Assembly: GCA_934700615.1 (NCBI GenBank)
Contig: CAKUXR010000008.1
Location: 42,622 to 106,621, forward strand
Direction of reading: 5' to 3'
DNA from: an uncultured Bacteroidales bacterium
GTDB lineage: Bacteria > Bacteroidota > Bacteroidia > Bacteroidales > UBA932
Length of the DNA stretch: 64,000 nucleotides
In this document: piece after piece, positions 55,653-64,000 of the stretch
Numbering within the stretch: the stretch's first letter is position 1
Layout of the letters: each line of letters opens with the position of its first letter
Notes under the pieces: generated by a model
Seen by the model: only the letters and a program-made list of their open reading frames with translations
Databases searched by the model: none
Told to the model about the DNA's origin: nothing
Translations under genes and position numbers: made by a program

Positions 55653-57665
55653 ATGATTAAAAAGTTATTCAATGTCTTCATGGTTGCATTGACAGCACTC
55701 TCAGTGTTGGCCTGCAAGGAAGAAAATCCGACTCCGAAACCTCCGGTACCGAAGGTTGACATCCAGCTTGTAAGCGCTGCTGACAAGACGATTTCGTTCT
55801 TGTTGACCGGTGTCAATGCGGACGTGGTTTCCTATTATTGCACCAATGATCCTCAGGAGGGTGCCAAACTTCAGACACCGGAGTATGTCTTTTCTCTCGG
55901 AACGTCTGCTGAATATACGCAGCCGCTTTCGGTAACACTTGAGGAACTTGAGCCGGAGAAGACCTACTGGATCTTTGCTGCGGCAAAGGGTGGCGCTCTC
56001 TACAGTGAGACTGATTCCATCAAGGTGACGACTACCGCGATTCCTGTCCATCTGGTCGCAGGCGAGCCTACTAAGACAAGCCTTTCATATACTATCAATG
56101 TAAATGACGGCGAGACATATCAGCATGCATATCTCGAAGGTTGGTATTTTAACCATCAGCTTGCCAAGGCTATGGAGGATGAAGGTTCAGAGTTTGATTT
56201 GAAGGTTTTTATCTGGAACATGCTTGCAGACTATGGTTCAGAAGGTACCGGACCGCAGATTGTTACATGGAAAAACGGCGAGGAGAACGTGCGCAGAAAC
56301 CAGACCGTGAAGCTTCTCGGAGGCCAGAAATACGTGTTGCTGTTCAGCTACATCGACGGTGAGACAGGCTGGAATGGCAATCCTGAGGCTGTAGAGGTTA
56401 CTCTTCCTCCTTATGGAAACGGCAGCGGTGATATCGAATTTACCGACGAGGTCGTTACTACCGACAAGATTGCTGTCAGAATGTCATTCGACGAGAGCAA
56501 AATTAGCTATATTTACTATGATCTCTATCCTACTGAGCAATTCAAGCAGAAGTTCGGCGAGGATTATGGTGATGATCTGAAGAACTTCCTTTATGAGTAT
56601 GCACTCGGTGCAGGCAATACCTACACGGATTCTTGGGGAGTTGACGCTGGCGCTTCCTATACTCTTGCCATTCTCGGCGTTACTGTAGATGGCGACACCT
56701 TCATCAAGACCAAGGAATATACCACGCCTGTCCCTCAGCCTGAGATCAAGATTGACATGGCTCCGTATGACAGCCCTGCCCAGAACTACTACAGCTATTA
56801 CACTATGAAGGTTCAGGTTTCTCTGAAGAACTTCGGTGATATCAATGTTGATAGAGTTTTTGCCACATTGATGCCTAAAGCTACATTTGATGCGACATTG
56901 GCAGGCTTTGGCGTTTCAACTCCGGAAGAACTGCTTGCGACTACACCAGAGTACCTTATGTATATTCTGCCGCCTCTCCAGGAAAACGAAGCGGATGATT
57001 TGGAATCCAAGAAGTCGTTCACCAGAATTGCTAATGACCTCGAGCCTGGTACAGAGTACTTCTTCGGCATACTGATAAATCACAATGATAAGTATTATTT
57101 TGCAAAGGCTACCGCTACTCTTGACGAAGAGCCTGACACCTCCAATCCTGAGGCTGAATATCTTGCATTCCTCGGAAACTGGACAGTGACGGGAAAATCA
57201 TCTAAAGACTACAAGACGCCATTGACCTATAACCTGCGAATCGAACAGTCTGTTGTCAATGACAGCTATAAGGTTTACGGATGGTCTGCAGAAACGATTG
57301 GCGAGACACACCCGTTCATCGCAAAATACAACAGGGCTACCAAGAAAATGGACATCTATGGAAATCAGTTCATTTCGGATGTAGAAACATCGGAGGGAAA
57401 TGCCCAGCTCAGATTCATGGCGGTTCTTCAGTATGCAGGTCAGAACTACTTGTCTGATTATGACAAAGTAATCTATAGTGCTACGGTTCGTGACAATGGT
57501 ACTCAGGAGAGCCTTGGCATGTCACCAGCCTTCTTCGAAGTGGACAAGAAATGGTATGAAGTCCAGACCATGGCTTATGGATTTACCGATTCTACCGGAA
57601 AGATTCTCGGTGGTGCGGACGAATTCGACATGGTAGAGTTCTCTATTACCAGAGACAAGAAATAA
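55653..57665 (+). CDS. Probable surface-exposed lipoprotein with Ig/Fn3-like repeats
   Basis: 670 aa. Lipoprotein signal MIKKLFNVFMVALTALSVLAC followed by KEEN, an acidic stretch after the lipid Cys that resembles the lipoprotein export signal of Bacteroidota surface lipoproteins. Two or three beta-sandwich domains of fibronectin III style follow (repeated ELEPEKTYWIFAAAK and DLEPGTEYFFGILIN patterns about 400 residues apart), then a C-terminal beta domain (YLAFLGNWTVTGKSSKDYKTP). No catalytic motif is seen. Function unknown: adhesion or glycan binding at the cell surface is plausible. Single gene. Confidence 0.82.
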   Translation: MIKKLFNVFMVALTALSVLACKEENPTPKPPVPKVDIQLVSAADKTISFLLTGVNADVVSYYCTNDPQEGAKLQTPEYVFSLGTSAEYTQPLSVTLEELEPEKTYWIFAAAKGGALYSETDSIKVTTTAIPVHLVAGEPTKTSLSYTINVNDGETYQHAYLEGWYFNHQLAKAMEDEGSEFDLKVFIWNMLADYGSEGTGPQIVTWKNGEENVRRNQTVKLLGGQKYVLLFSYIDGETGWNGNPEAVEVTLPPYGNGSGDIEFTDEVVTTDKIAVRMSFDESKISYIYYDLYPTEQFKQKFGEDYGDDLKNFLYEYALGAGNTYTDSWGVDAGASYTLAILGVTVDGDTFIKTKEYTTPVPQPEIKIDMAPYDSPAQNYYSYYTMKVQVSLKNFGDINVDRVFATLMPKATFDATLAGFGVSTPEELLATTPEYLMYILPPLQENEADDLESKKSFTRIANDLEPGTEYFFGILINHNDKYYFAKATATLDEEPDTSNPEAEYLAFLGNWTVTGKSSKDYKTPLTYNLRIEQSVVNDSYKVYGWSAETIGETHPFIAKYNRATKKMDIYGNQFISDVETSEGNAQLRFMAVLQYAGQNYLSDYDKVIYSATVRDNGTQESLGMSPAFFEVDKKWYEVQTMAYGFTDSTGKILGGADEFDMVEFSITRDKK

Positions 57666-57918
57666 CATAGTTCAAGCTTCGTATTCGCGAAACTTGGATA
57701 ACATAGTTCCGCCAGTTCGGAACAAATAACTGAAATCGGGCCCGGGCTCCTGTTTCTGTCAGATGGCAGAACGGAAGTCCGGGTCCGACTGTATCTCTTG
57801 TCTATGGTCAATGTTGCCAGTGACGCCGATGCCGGTCGCGGCCGGTACCTGTATAAAAGATGTACGGCTCGCGATTCACATCGCAAGCCGTACGCAATTC
57901 TAACCTAAAACTTAACCT
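57666..57918 (+). other. Gene-free stretch with four tandem hairpins
   Basis: No gene in 57666-57918. Seen instead: direct repeat ATAACATAGTTC twice (about 57663 and 57700), each leading into a hairpin (AAGCTTCG/CGCGAAACTT at about 57674-57695; GTTCCG/CGGAAC at about 57707-57724), a GC-rich stem CGGGCCCGG/CCGGGTCCG, and a strong stem GTACGGCT-GCGA / TCGC-AGCCGTAC (57862-57892). One GTCAATG copy at 57807-57813. It probably contains the terminator of the lipoprotein gene plus a leader of unknown role. Confidence 0.4.
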
Positions 57919-58101
57919 ATGAAAAAACTATTCGACTGGTATTATTGCAATATCCGTGCCGATAGTATAGGAATCGTTGGTAAAAATTGGCCATTTATTA
58001 TTCAAAATGGCGCTTTTGTAGTAAATTTTTTATTTTTCCGCTGTTGTATCAGTAGAAGTTGCTGTGCTGTCAGCTGCCGGAGCAGGGTCTGCCGGCATTG
58101 A
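57919..58101 (+). CDS. Possible small ORF or leader peptide, doubtful
   Basis: 60 aa, start MKKLFDWYYCN. It is preceded by an A/T-rich stretch ending AACCTATG, which looks like a genuine start region, but its second half overlaps the convergent cyclophilin gene and reads as Cys/Arg-rich shadow sequence. Either a short leader peptide or remnant. No homology recognised. Confidence 0.2.
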   Translation: MKKLFDWYYCNIRADSIGIVGKNWPFIIQNGAFVVNFLFFRCCISRSCCAVSCRSRVCRH

Positions 58102-58797
58102 CTCAGGATCTACTTTGATGGAGATGATGCGGACGTCAGTGACTGGACGGTCGCGGCGATTTGTCTGTACGGCGGCGATTTTGTCAATGACATTGAACCC
58201 GTCCACTGTCTGTCCGAATACGGTGTAGTCTCCGTCGAGCTGTGCGCAGGTGCTCTCGTCCTGGACGATGTAGAACTGCGAGCCTGACGACTCTTTTGCA
58301 GGGTTGGCTGCGTCACCTCTTCTGGCAGCGGCAAGAGCTCCCTTAAGATGCTTGTATTCAGGAACGAATTCAGCAGGGATGGTATATCCCGGACCGCCCT
58401 GGCCATATTTGTCAGCCATGGTGGTGTCTCTCGTATATGGGTCTCCGCCCTGGATCATGAAGCCGTTGATGACTCTGTGGAAGAGAAGGCTGTCATAGAA
58501 TCCTGTCAGAGCAAGTTTCTCGAAATTGGCCCTGTGCTTAGGGGTTTTGCTGTAAAGCTTCACTTTGATAGTACCGAGACTGGTGACGATATCGAACACC
58601 GGCTCCTCAGGGAGTCTTGACATGAGATCTCCTGCTGCTTTCTGTTTTTCGATCATTTCGACTTGTTTTAATGAATCCAGTCTTGCCTGTTCCGCCGCTT
58701 TCTCAGCCTCAGCCTTTTTCTTCTGATTGCCGCATCCTACGGCAACTGCAGCAGCTGCAAGGCAGACCATTGATTTGAAAATAATGTTAGATTTCAT
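58030..58797 (-). CDS. Peptidyl-prolyl isomerase (cyclophilin type), lipoprotein
   Basis: 255 aa. Lipoprotein signal with Cys in AVAVGCGNQ, a charged coiled-coil linker (KKKAEAEKAAEQARLDSLKQ), then the cyclophilin domain: NFEKLALTGFYDSLLFHRVINGFMIQGG, GSQFYIVQ, VFGQTVDGFNVIDKI. The C-terminal tail is rich in Ala, Asp, Ser and Thr. Speeds proline isomerisation during folding of envelope proteins in the periplasm. Consensus promoter upstream, divergent from the flippase gene. Confidence 0.94.
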   Translation of the reverse strand: MKSNIIFKSMVCLAAAAVAVGCGNQKKKAEAEKAAEQARLDSLKQVEMIEKQKAAGDLMSRLPEEPVFDIVTSLGTIKVKLYSKTPKHRANFEKLALTGFYDSLLFHRVINGFMIQGGDPYTRDTTMADKYGQGGPGYTIPAEFVPEYKHLKGALAAARRGDAANPAKESSGSQFYIVQDESTCAQLDGDYTVFGQTVDGFNVIDKIAAVQTNRRDRPVTDVRIISIKVDPESMPADPAPAADSTATSTDTTAEK

Positions 58798-58833
58798 AAC
58801 TATAGATGTTTAATGATTTTCCATCATATCCTC

Positions 58834-58864
58834 CAAAAATAAGAGAAAGTTTCAAGTTTTCAAA
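58834..58864 (-). promoter_or_regulatory. Consensus promoter of the cyclophilin gene
   Basis: Minus strand TTTG (58861-58864), exactly 19 bases, TATTTTTG (58834-58841). Overlaps the divergent flippase promoter. Confidence 0.75.
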
Positions 58865-58880
58865 AACAACGTTAATTTTG
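58850..58880 (+). promoter_or_regulatory. Promoter of the flippase gene
   Basis: TTTC (58850-58853, one mismatch), 19 bases, TAATTTTG (58873-58880). An AAGGAG Shine-Dalgarno-like sequence follows 7 bases before the ATG, which is unusual in Bacteroidota. Confidence 0.65.
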
Positions 58881-58902
58881 TATAAAATTTAAGGAGATAC
58901 TG

Positions 58903-60414
58903 ATGGGAAATCCATTGAAACAACTCGCGGGGGAGACCGCCATCTATGGCTTGAGTACGATTCTGGCCAGAATTATCAACTTTCTTTTCGTGCCGTTCTA
59001 TACACGCCTGCTCACGACATCGAGCTATGGCGTCGTTACGGAATTCATGGCATACATCGCTGTACTTCAGGTGGTTCTGGTCCTCGGTCTGGAGACCGGA
59101 TGTTTCCGCTTCGCGAACAAGGAAGGAGTGAATCCCAGAGCGGTGTATTCCAATGCGTTGGGCGTGGTGACGGGAGTCAGTTTCTCCTTCCTGGCATTGA
59201 TGATAGTCTTTTCGGGACAGATTGCCTCTGCCCTGGGCTATGCGGGATTTGAGAACTGCATAATATATGTAGGTGGAATTCTGGCGCTGGACTGCATCAC
59301 TGCGATCCTCTTCGCCAAGCTCCGTCAGGAACACAAGGCCTTCAAATTCGCCATATTCAAGACCGTGAAGATTCTTACCGAGACTGTGGCCAATATGGTG
59401 CTGTTCTTCTGGTATCCTGCTCATGTATCGTCATTTATGGGACATTTCGTGTCCCCGACGCCGGATTTCACATACGTGATTTTCGCGATATTGATAAGCA
59501 GCATGGTCTGCGGAATCCTCTTCATCCCGGACCTTCTCAGGTTCTCATTCGAGTTTGACCGCAAACTCCTCCGTCAGATGCTGACATACTCCATCCCGCT
59601 GATGGTGGCTGCCCTTCCCGGCATCATCAATGATTTCCTGGACAGGATTCTGTTCCGTTATCTGGACACCAATGCTGAGGCGTGGCGGTCGAGTCTGGGT
59701 ATCTTTCAGGCGGCAGTGAAACTGTCCGTGATAATGAACCTGTTCATCCAGATGTTTCGTTTCGCTGCCGAGCCGTTCTTCTTCCAGAGGGCACAGAACA
59801 AAGGCTCCAGACAGCTTTATGCCATTGTCATGGAATACTTTACGGCATTCTGCGGACTCATCCTTCTCGGAGTATTTCTCTATCTTGACATATTCGCATT
59901 GATAATAGGAAAGGACTTCCGCTCCGGCATGGGCGTCGTTCCGATCATGCTCCTTTCGTACATGCTGCTCGGCATGCTTTTCAATGTTTCCATGTGGTAC
60001 AAGCTTTCCGGCAAGACTGGCATGGCGATTTGGATTACCTTCGCGGGACTGCTCGTGACCATCATTGTCAATGTCCTGTTCATGCCCCGTTTCTCGTTCT
60101 GGGCGGCGGCGTTCGGTCATCTGGCAAGTTATCTCGTCATGTTCATAATCAGCGCTGTGCTCGGAGCGCGTCACTACCCGATACCGTACAGTTGGAAGCG
60201 CATTTGCGCAATTTTCGCCGTGATTGCCGTGATTTGTGTCGCGTCAATGCTGCTCGATGATTTCGTCTTCCCGGGAGTCAATATCGGTACGGCTTCCGCC
60301 GGGAAAGTCATCCTCAAACTTGCATTGCACACGGTCCTTCTCGGCGTCTATGGCCTTGGCTGTCTGGGTATTCTGCGCGGCCGCTACCGCCTTGCCCTCT
60401 CGGCTGCGGAGTAG
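58903..60414 (+). CDS. Polysaccharide/oligosaccharide flippase (MOP superfamily, Wzx-like)
   Basis: 503 aa, about 12-14 membrane helices. N-terminus GETAIYGLSTILARIINFLFVPFYTRLL and LETGCFRFANKE are typical of Bacteroidales Wzx/RfbX-type flippases. It would move lipid-linked sugar chains across the inner membrane for surface polysaccharide or LPS. It stands alone, without glycosyltransferases next to it, so it may serve LPS or a general glycan rather than a capsule locus. Confidence 0.9.
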   Translation: MGNPLKQLAGETAIYGLSTILARIINFLFVPFYTRLLTTSSYGVVTEFMAYIAVLQVVLVLGLETGCFRFANKEGVNPRAVYSNALGVVTGVSFSFLALMIVFSGQIASALGYAGFENCIIYVGGILALDCITAILFAKLRQEHKAFKFAIFKTVKILTETVANMVLFFWYPAHVSSFMGHFVSPTPDFTYVIFAILISSMVCGILFIPDLLRFSFEFDRKLLRQMLTYSIPLMVAALPGIINDFLDRILFRYLDTNAEAWRSSLGIFQAAVKLSVIMNLFIQMFRFAAEPFFFQRAQNKGSRQLYAIVMEYFTAFCGLILLGVFLYLDIFALIIGKDFRSGMGVVPIMLLSYMLLGMLFNVSMWYKLSGKTGMAIWITFAGLLVTIIVNVLFMPRFSFWAAAFGHLASYLVMFIISAVLGARHYPIPYSWKRICAIFAVIAVICVASMLLDDFVFPGVNIGTASAGKVILKLALHTVLLGVYGLGCLGILRGRYRLALSAAE

Positions 60415-60492
60415 CATTGACAAAACCCCTGCCGGCAGGCATTGAACGGAGCGTCAGGTTGGCATTGACCTTCCTCCTGCGCCTCCGCGCGA

Positions 60493-60524
60493 TTTGGAAA
60501 AGCTGGCATTAATGCCTAAATTTG
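60493..60524 (+). promoter_or_regulatory. Consensus promoter of the GH20 gene
   Basis: TTTG (60493-60496), 20 bases, TAAATTTG (60517-60524). Leader about 25 bases. Two CATTGAC copies (60415-60421 and 60463-60469) lie just upstream in the same intergenic space. Confidence 0.75.
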
Positions 60525-60553
60525 CGAAATAACCAATAACACAAAATACAATC

Positions 60554-62209
60554 ATGAATTTGAAACTCGTGACTATCTTGGCATCGGTATGCCTCGTTGC
60601 TGCCAGCTGTGCCAAAGTTCCTGAACCTCGTATTATCCCATGCCCGGAGAGCATTGAAGTGCAGAACGGCAAGTTCAAGGTGGCCGGTGTGCCTGTCAAG
60701 GCCGATGCGGCACTCGACGAAGCTTCTCTTCAGTGGGCCAACACTTTCGCGCAGAGACTGACTACCGTTACCGGAAAGAAGACGGAGGTCAATGCTGATG
60801 CGAAGGGTAAGTGCATCGAATTTGTTTTGAATAAGGAACTTGCTCCTGAAGAGTATTATCTGGATGTTACTCCTCAGGGCGTGAAGATTCAGGCTTCATC
60901 TGTGGACGGATTCCGTTTTGCGACCCAGTCCATCGGCCAGATGCTCCCTGCCGCATATTTCGGAAAGACTGCCTCAAGTGGTGCGAATTGGGTGCTTCCT
61001 TGCGTTTCCATCAAGGACAAGCCTCGTTTTGCCTATAGAGGTATGCATCTCGATGTTGCCCGCCATTTCTTCGATGTGAATGAGGTGAAGCGTTACCTGG
61101 ATGTAATGGCTGCCTATAAGCTGAACAGATTCCACTGGCATCTTACTGAGGACCAGGGTTGGAGAATCGAAATCAAGAAGTATCCTAAGCTTACTGAAGT
61201 AGGTGCGTGGAGAGACAGCACTATGATCGGCAAGAATTGGGATGAGTTTGACCATACACGTTACGGCGGATTCTATACTCAGGAGGAAATCAAGGATGTC
61301 GTTGCTTATGCTGCTGACCTCGGTATTACCGTAATTCCTGAGATTGACCTTCCTGGACACATGGTTGCTGCCATGACTTCATATCCTGAACTCGGTTGTA
61401 CAGGCGGTCCTTATACCGTGAGACCTGTTTGGGGTATTGCTGACGAAGTGCTTTGCCCTGGTAAGGAGACTACCTTCGAATTCATCGAGGGTGTTCTCGA
61501 CGAGGTTATGGAGATGTTCCCTTCAGAGTATATTCATATCGGTGGTGACGAGTGCCCTAAGAAGGCTTGGGCGACCTGCCCTGCTTGCCAGAAGCGTATC
61601 AAGGAGCTCGGGCTCAAGTCTGATTCCAAGCATGCCGCCGAGCAGTATCTCCAGAACTATGTTACTGCAAGGGTTCAGAAGTATCTCAATGACCATGGCC
61701 GCAAGATTATCGGCTGGGATGAGATTCTCGAGGGAAAGCTGGCAGAGGGTGCTACAGTGATGTCATGGCGTGGTTCCGAGGGCGGAATCCAGGCTGCAAA
61801 GCAGGGATTCGACGTTATCATGACCCCTAATGACTATATGTATTTCGACCATTATCAGTCAGATTCCCTGAGCCTCGAGCCTCTTGCAATCGGCGGATAT
61901 CTTCCTGTAGAGAAGGTTTACCAGTGCGAGCCTTGCGCTGGAATTCCTGCAGAGGCGCAGATCCATGTCCTCGGTGTGCAGGCCAATCTCTGGACTGAGT
62001 ATATCCCTACTGTCGAGCATCTTGAGTATATGCTTCTCCCTAGAATGTCTGCTCTCAGTGAGGTTCAGTGGTGCCAGCCTGAGAACAAGAATTATGAGAG
62101 ATTCAAGGAGTCAATGATTTCTCACGCGTTCGATATTTTCGATGCTATGGGTATGACTTACAGCCGTGATGTCCTCGGACAGTACGGATTGCCTTCACAG
62201 CAGAAATAA
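60554..62209 (+). CDS. GH20 beta-N-acetylhexosaminidase, lipoprotein
   Basis: 551 aa. Lipoprotein signal ending VAASCAKV. GH20b N-terminal domain, then the catalytic barrel: YRGMHLDVARHFFDVNEVKRY, NRFHWHLTEDQGWRIEIKKYP, PEIDLPGHMVAAM, and the catalytic Asp-Glu pair in HIGGDECPK near residue 330; YWPW-type region replaced by LNDHGRKIIGWDEIL and NLWTEYIPTVEHLEYMLLPR. Releases terminal GlcNAc or GalNAc from glycans in the periplasm or at the surface. Single gene with its own promoter and terminator. Confidence 0.95.
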   Translation: MNLKLVTILASVCLVAASCAKVPEPRIIPCPESIEVQNGKFKVAGVPVKADAALDEASLQWANTFAQRLTTVTGKKTEVNADAKGKCIEFVLNKELAPEEYYLDVTPQGVKIQASSVDGFRFATQSIGQMLPAAYFGKTASSGANWVLPCVSIKDKPRFAYRGMHLDVARHFFDVNEVKRYLDVMAAYKLNRFHWHLTEDQGWRIEIKKYPKLTEVGAWRDSTMIGKNWDEFDHTRYGGFYTQEEIKDVVAYAADLGITVIPEIDLPGHMVAAMTSYPELGCTGGPYTVRPVWGIADEVLCPGKETTFEFIEGVLDEVMEMFPSEYIHIGGDECPKKAWATCPACQKRIKELGLKSDSKHAAEQYLQNYVTARVQKYLNDHGRKIIGWDEILEGKLAEGATVMSWRGSEGGIQAAKQGFDVIMTPNDYMYFDHYQSDSLSLEPLAIGGYLPVEKVYQCEPCAGIPAEAQIHVLGVQANLWTEYIPTVEHLEYMLLPRMSALSEVQWCQPENKNYERFKESMISHAFDIFDAMGMTYSRDVLGQYGLPSQQK

Positions 62210-62255
62210 AGCCAGTGACGGGCGTCAGTGTCCGTCTCCTGCTATCTGATACAGC

Positions 62256-62286
62256 ACGGGCTGGCCGCATGACGTGGCCAGCCCGT
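62256..62286 (+). terminator. Terminator after GH20
   Basis: ACGGGCTGGCC / GGCCAGCCCGT perfect 11-base stem, then ATTGG. It can also end the convergent transport operon. Confidence 0.6.
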
Positions 62287-62368
62287 ATTGGCTTATTCCA
62301 GTTTCGCAAGTGTGGGACACCGCTTTTGGAGCCCGTAAGGGCGAGGATAAGTCCCTTCACTGAGGGAA

Positions 62369-62980
62369 TCAGTACAGCAGAAATCCCAGGACGCCTCCGG
62401 CTATGATGATGGTTATCGGCCCTATCTTGAAGAGAAGTGAGGCTAGCAGGCCGGCGCCGAACAGAGCCCAACTCTTCCAGTCTGGGAAGTTTTCATCAAT
62501 GACATTGATCTTGAAATCCGAGAATAGCGGCATGCCGGACCAGGACGCGTCGAACATCATAATTACGGCGGCGGCTCCGATGAGGCCGACAACCGATGGA
62601 CGGAGCCAGCTCATCGTGTCCTCGAAGATGCTGTTGCTGTGGAATTTCATATAGAATTTCACCAATGCCAGAACGATGATGAAGGATGGTAGGACCAATG
62701 CCAATGTCGCTGTGAATGAGCCGATTATGCCGAGAAAGTGGCTGCCTGTGGCGCTTGCTACAACGTCATAGCCCACGTATGTGGCGCAGTTGATTCCTAT
62801 CGGCCCCGGTGTCATCTGTGATATGGCAACAATGTCCGTGAATGTGCTTTGGGTTATCCATTGGTGTCCGGTCACGACCTGTCCCTGGATGAGGGAGAGC
62901 ATGGCATAACCTCCTCCGAATGTGAATGTTCCGATCACGAAGAACGTCGCGAACAGTTGTATGAGCAGTGTCAATGTCAT
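62369..62980 (-). CDS. Chromate-type (CHR) transporter, second half-protein
   Basis: 203 aa from the ATG at 62980. The frame is open further to 63118 inside the upstream gene, but MTLTLLIQLFATFFVIGTFTFGGGYAML matches the family start. CHR signatures: FGGGYAML, SQMTPGPIGINCATYVGYD. About six helices. Its start overlaps the upstream stop by 4 bases, so the two are translationally coupled. Pairs of short CHR proteins work together as one transporter. Export of chromate or sulfate-like anions is the family assignment. Confidence 0.9.
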   Translation of the reverse strand: MTLTLLIQLFATFFVIGTFTFGGGYAMLSLIQGQVVTGHQWITQSTFTDIVAISQMTPGPIGINCATYVGYDVVASATGSHFLGIIGSFTATLALVLPSFIIVLALVKFYMKFHSNSIFEDTMSWLRPSVVGLIGAAAVIMMFDASWSGMPLFSDFKINVIDENFPDWKSWALFGAGLLASLLFKIGPITIIIAGGVLGFLLY

Positions 62981-63549
62981 GATTTCCTTCTGTTTATGTT
63001 GTCTTTGACTTTGGCGAATGTGACTCCCAGGACGATCATCACTACGATTATATATATAGGGGAGACTTCCAGGAATGAGACGAGCAGGAGGCTGACAATG
63101 GTGATGACCCATGACCACCAGGTGTTATTTGCCTTCTTTGCCATTGATATCATCGGTGCCGCTATCAATGATACTACGACCGGTCTTATTCCTTTGAATA
63201 TGCGGATTACGACGGGATTGTCCTGAAAATTGGTGAATGCCATGGCTATGGCCAATATTATAAGGAAAGAGGGGAGTACGGATCCGAAAGTTGCAGCTAT
63301 GCTTCCTTTTATGCCTCTGATTTTATAACCTGTGAAGATGGAAACGTTGACGGCGAGAATGCCGGGAGCGGACTGGGCCAATGCTATTATGTCCGGCAGT
63401 TCATCCTCTCCTATCCACTTTCTCCTGTCGAGTTCGTTCTTGATAAGCGGTATCATAGCGTATCCTCCGCCTATGGTGAATGCTCCGATTTTCATGAAAA
63501 CCAGAAACAGCTCTCGTAATGTGACTTGTTTCTGAATGGTGTCAGTCAT
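62977..63549 (-). CDS. Chromate-type (CHR) transporter, first half-protein
   Basis: 190 aa. MTDTIQKQVTLRELFLVFMKIGAFTIGGGYAMIP at the start, ALAQSAPGILAVNVSIFTGYK in the middle. Sister of the gene immediately downstream (same signatures, opposite membrane topology expected). Together they form a two-gene short-chain CHR transporter. It begins about 210 bases from the rrn promoter, transcribed away from it. Confidence 0.9.
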   Translation of the reverse strand: MTDTIQKQVTLRELFLVFMKIGAFTIGGGYAMIPLIKNELDRRKWIGEDELPDIIALAQSAPGILAVNVSIFTGYKIRGIKGSIAATFGSVLPSFLIILAIAMAFTNFQDNPVVIRIFKGIRPVVVSLIAAPMISMAKKANNTWWSWVITIVSLLLVSFLEVSPIYIIVVMIVLGVTFAKVKDNINRRKS

Positions 63550-63761
63550 ATGGATTTTTCTTTTTATGGGGCAAAATTAATAAGAATCCGTGTAAAATAT
63601 TTTGCGTGTATGGAAATTGTCTGTGGAAAATGGACGGCAGGTGAGTGATTATTGTGTTGCCGGAATTTGTCATGAAAATCTTGTGAAGTCATGGAAATCG
63701 GACGGATTTTGGCTATTAAAACGAAAAAAGTCAGAAAAATGTTAAAAAAAGTCCAGAAAAA
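63550..63761. other. Gene-free stretch upstream of the rrn promoter
   Basis: A/T-rich, with repeated short runs of A (for example AAAAAAAGTC at 63740-63752). It may contain an UP-like or Fis-like enhancer and the transport operon's promoter. I see no coding potential or GTCAATG copy here. Confidence 0.5.
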
Positions 63762-63792
63762 TTTGGAGGTAAAGAAAAAGTGCGTATCTTTG
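63762..63792 (+). promoter_or_regulatory. rrn promoter
   Basis: TTTG (63762-63765), exactly 19 bases, TATCTTTG (63785-63792): a perfect Bacteroidota consensus. The leader, about 140 bases, runs to the 16S start and includes GTTCATTGAAAATACTG, the usual boxA-containing region of Bacteroidales rRNA leaders. Confidence 0.85.
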
Positions 63793-63935
63793 CAGTCCGT
63801 TTGAGAAACAACGGTAGTTCATTGAAAATACTGAAAGACTAAGTACAAGGAAGCAAGTACCAAACACAAAAAATCGAGAGCGTTAATTTCTTGGAAATTA
63901 TAAGTGCCGGATTGAACTTGAGAAATAAGAAATAT

Positions 63936-64000
63936 ACAAAGAAGAGTTTGATCCTGGCTCAGGATGAACGCTAGCGGCAGGCTTAACACATGCAAGTCGA
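63936..64000 (+). rRNA. 16S ribosomal RNA, first 65 bases
   Basis: AGAGTTTGATCCTGGCTCAG at about 63943-63962, followed by GATGAACGCTAGCGGCAGGC and TTAACACATGCAAGTCGA, the usual beginning of Bacteroidales 16S rRNA. It continues beyond the window. The 5' end is placed by alignment with E. coli position 1. Confidence 0.97.

Overview
The window comes from the chromosome of a gut-type bacterium of the order Bacteroidales (phylum Bacteroidota). The evidence is a SusC/SusD polysaccharide-utilization locus with its own ECF sigma and FecR-type anti-sigma factor, many lipoproteins and glycoside hydrolases (GH2, GH20, GH63-like, GH92), a FeoA-FeoB fusion, DUF4491, DUF3109 and DUF2007 proteins, and promoters of the Bacteroidota type (TTTG, 19-20 bases, TAnnTTTG). 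The window ends in the first 65 bases of a 16S rRNA gene. Genus cannot be fixed from what is visible. I see no insertion sequence, prophage or CRISPR array.

Layout. 1-3 kb: end of a metallo-beta-lactamase-fold hydrolase, then a secreted SGNH esterase and an organophosphate-type transporter. 3-7.5 kb: ferrous iron transporter FeoAB, a DUF4491 membrane protein, and a hemerythrin/LuxR-regulator pair. 7.5-12.3 kb: a candidate small RNA, queH, a GH92 mannosidase lipoprotein and two exported proteins of unknown function. 12.4-15.9 kb: deoxynucleoside kinase, acyl-CoA synthetase, tRNA-Leu(TAA) and fabG. 16-28 kb (minus strand): the polysaccharide locus, in transcription order sigma factor, anti-sigma factor, SusC, SusD, GH63-like glucosidase, GH2 beta-galactosidase. 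It starts only 18 bases behind the cell-shape operon mreB-mreC-mreD-mrdA-rodA (28-33.7 kb). 33.8-42 kb: ispD, an Lrp/AsnC regulator, topA, a class A penicillin-binding protein, ddl and prmC. 42-50.8 kb: a lipoprotein of unknown function, a U32 protein, a TPR protein, an M16-like protein without its zinc site, and small conserved proteins. 50.9-55.4 kb: dnaX, lptB, a sigma-54 response regulator that lacks a DNA-binding domain, and efp. 55.6-63.5 kb: a probable surface lipoprotein, a cyclophilin, a polysaccharide flippase, a GH20 hexosaminidase and a two-gene chromate-type transporter. 63.6-64 kb: rrn promoter, leader and 16S start.

Function. Envelope building dominates the housekeeping part (MreBCD, RodA, PBP2, PBP1A, Ddl, LptB, flippase). 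The accessory part is glycan foraging: the GH2, GH20, GH63-like, GH92 and SGNH enzymes carry signal peptides or lipoprotein signals and would together suit host-type or plant-type complex glycans. The substrate itself is inference.

Most unusual signal. The non-palindromic heptamer GTCAATG (complement CATTGAC) is scattered through almost the whole window: about 110 copies counted by eye against roughly 8 expected by chance. It lies in genes and between genes, on both strands, and in several codon registers. It therefore looks like a DNA-level signal, not a protein or codon effect.
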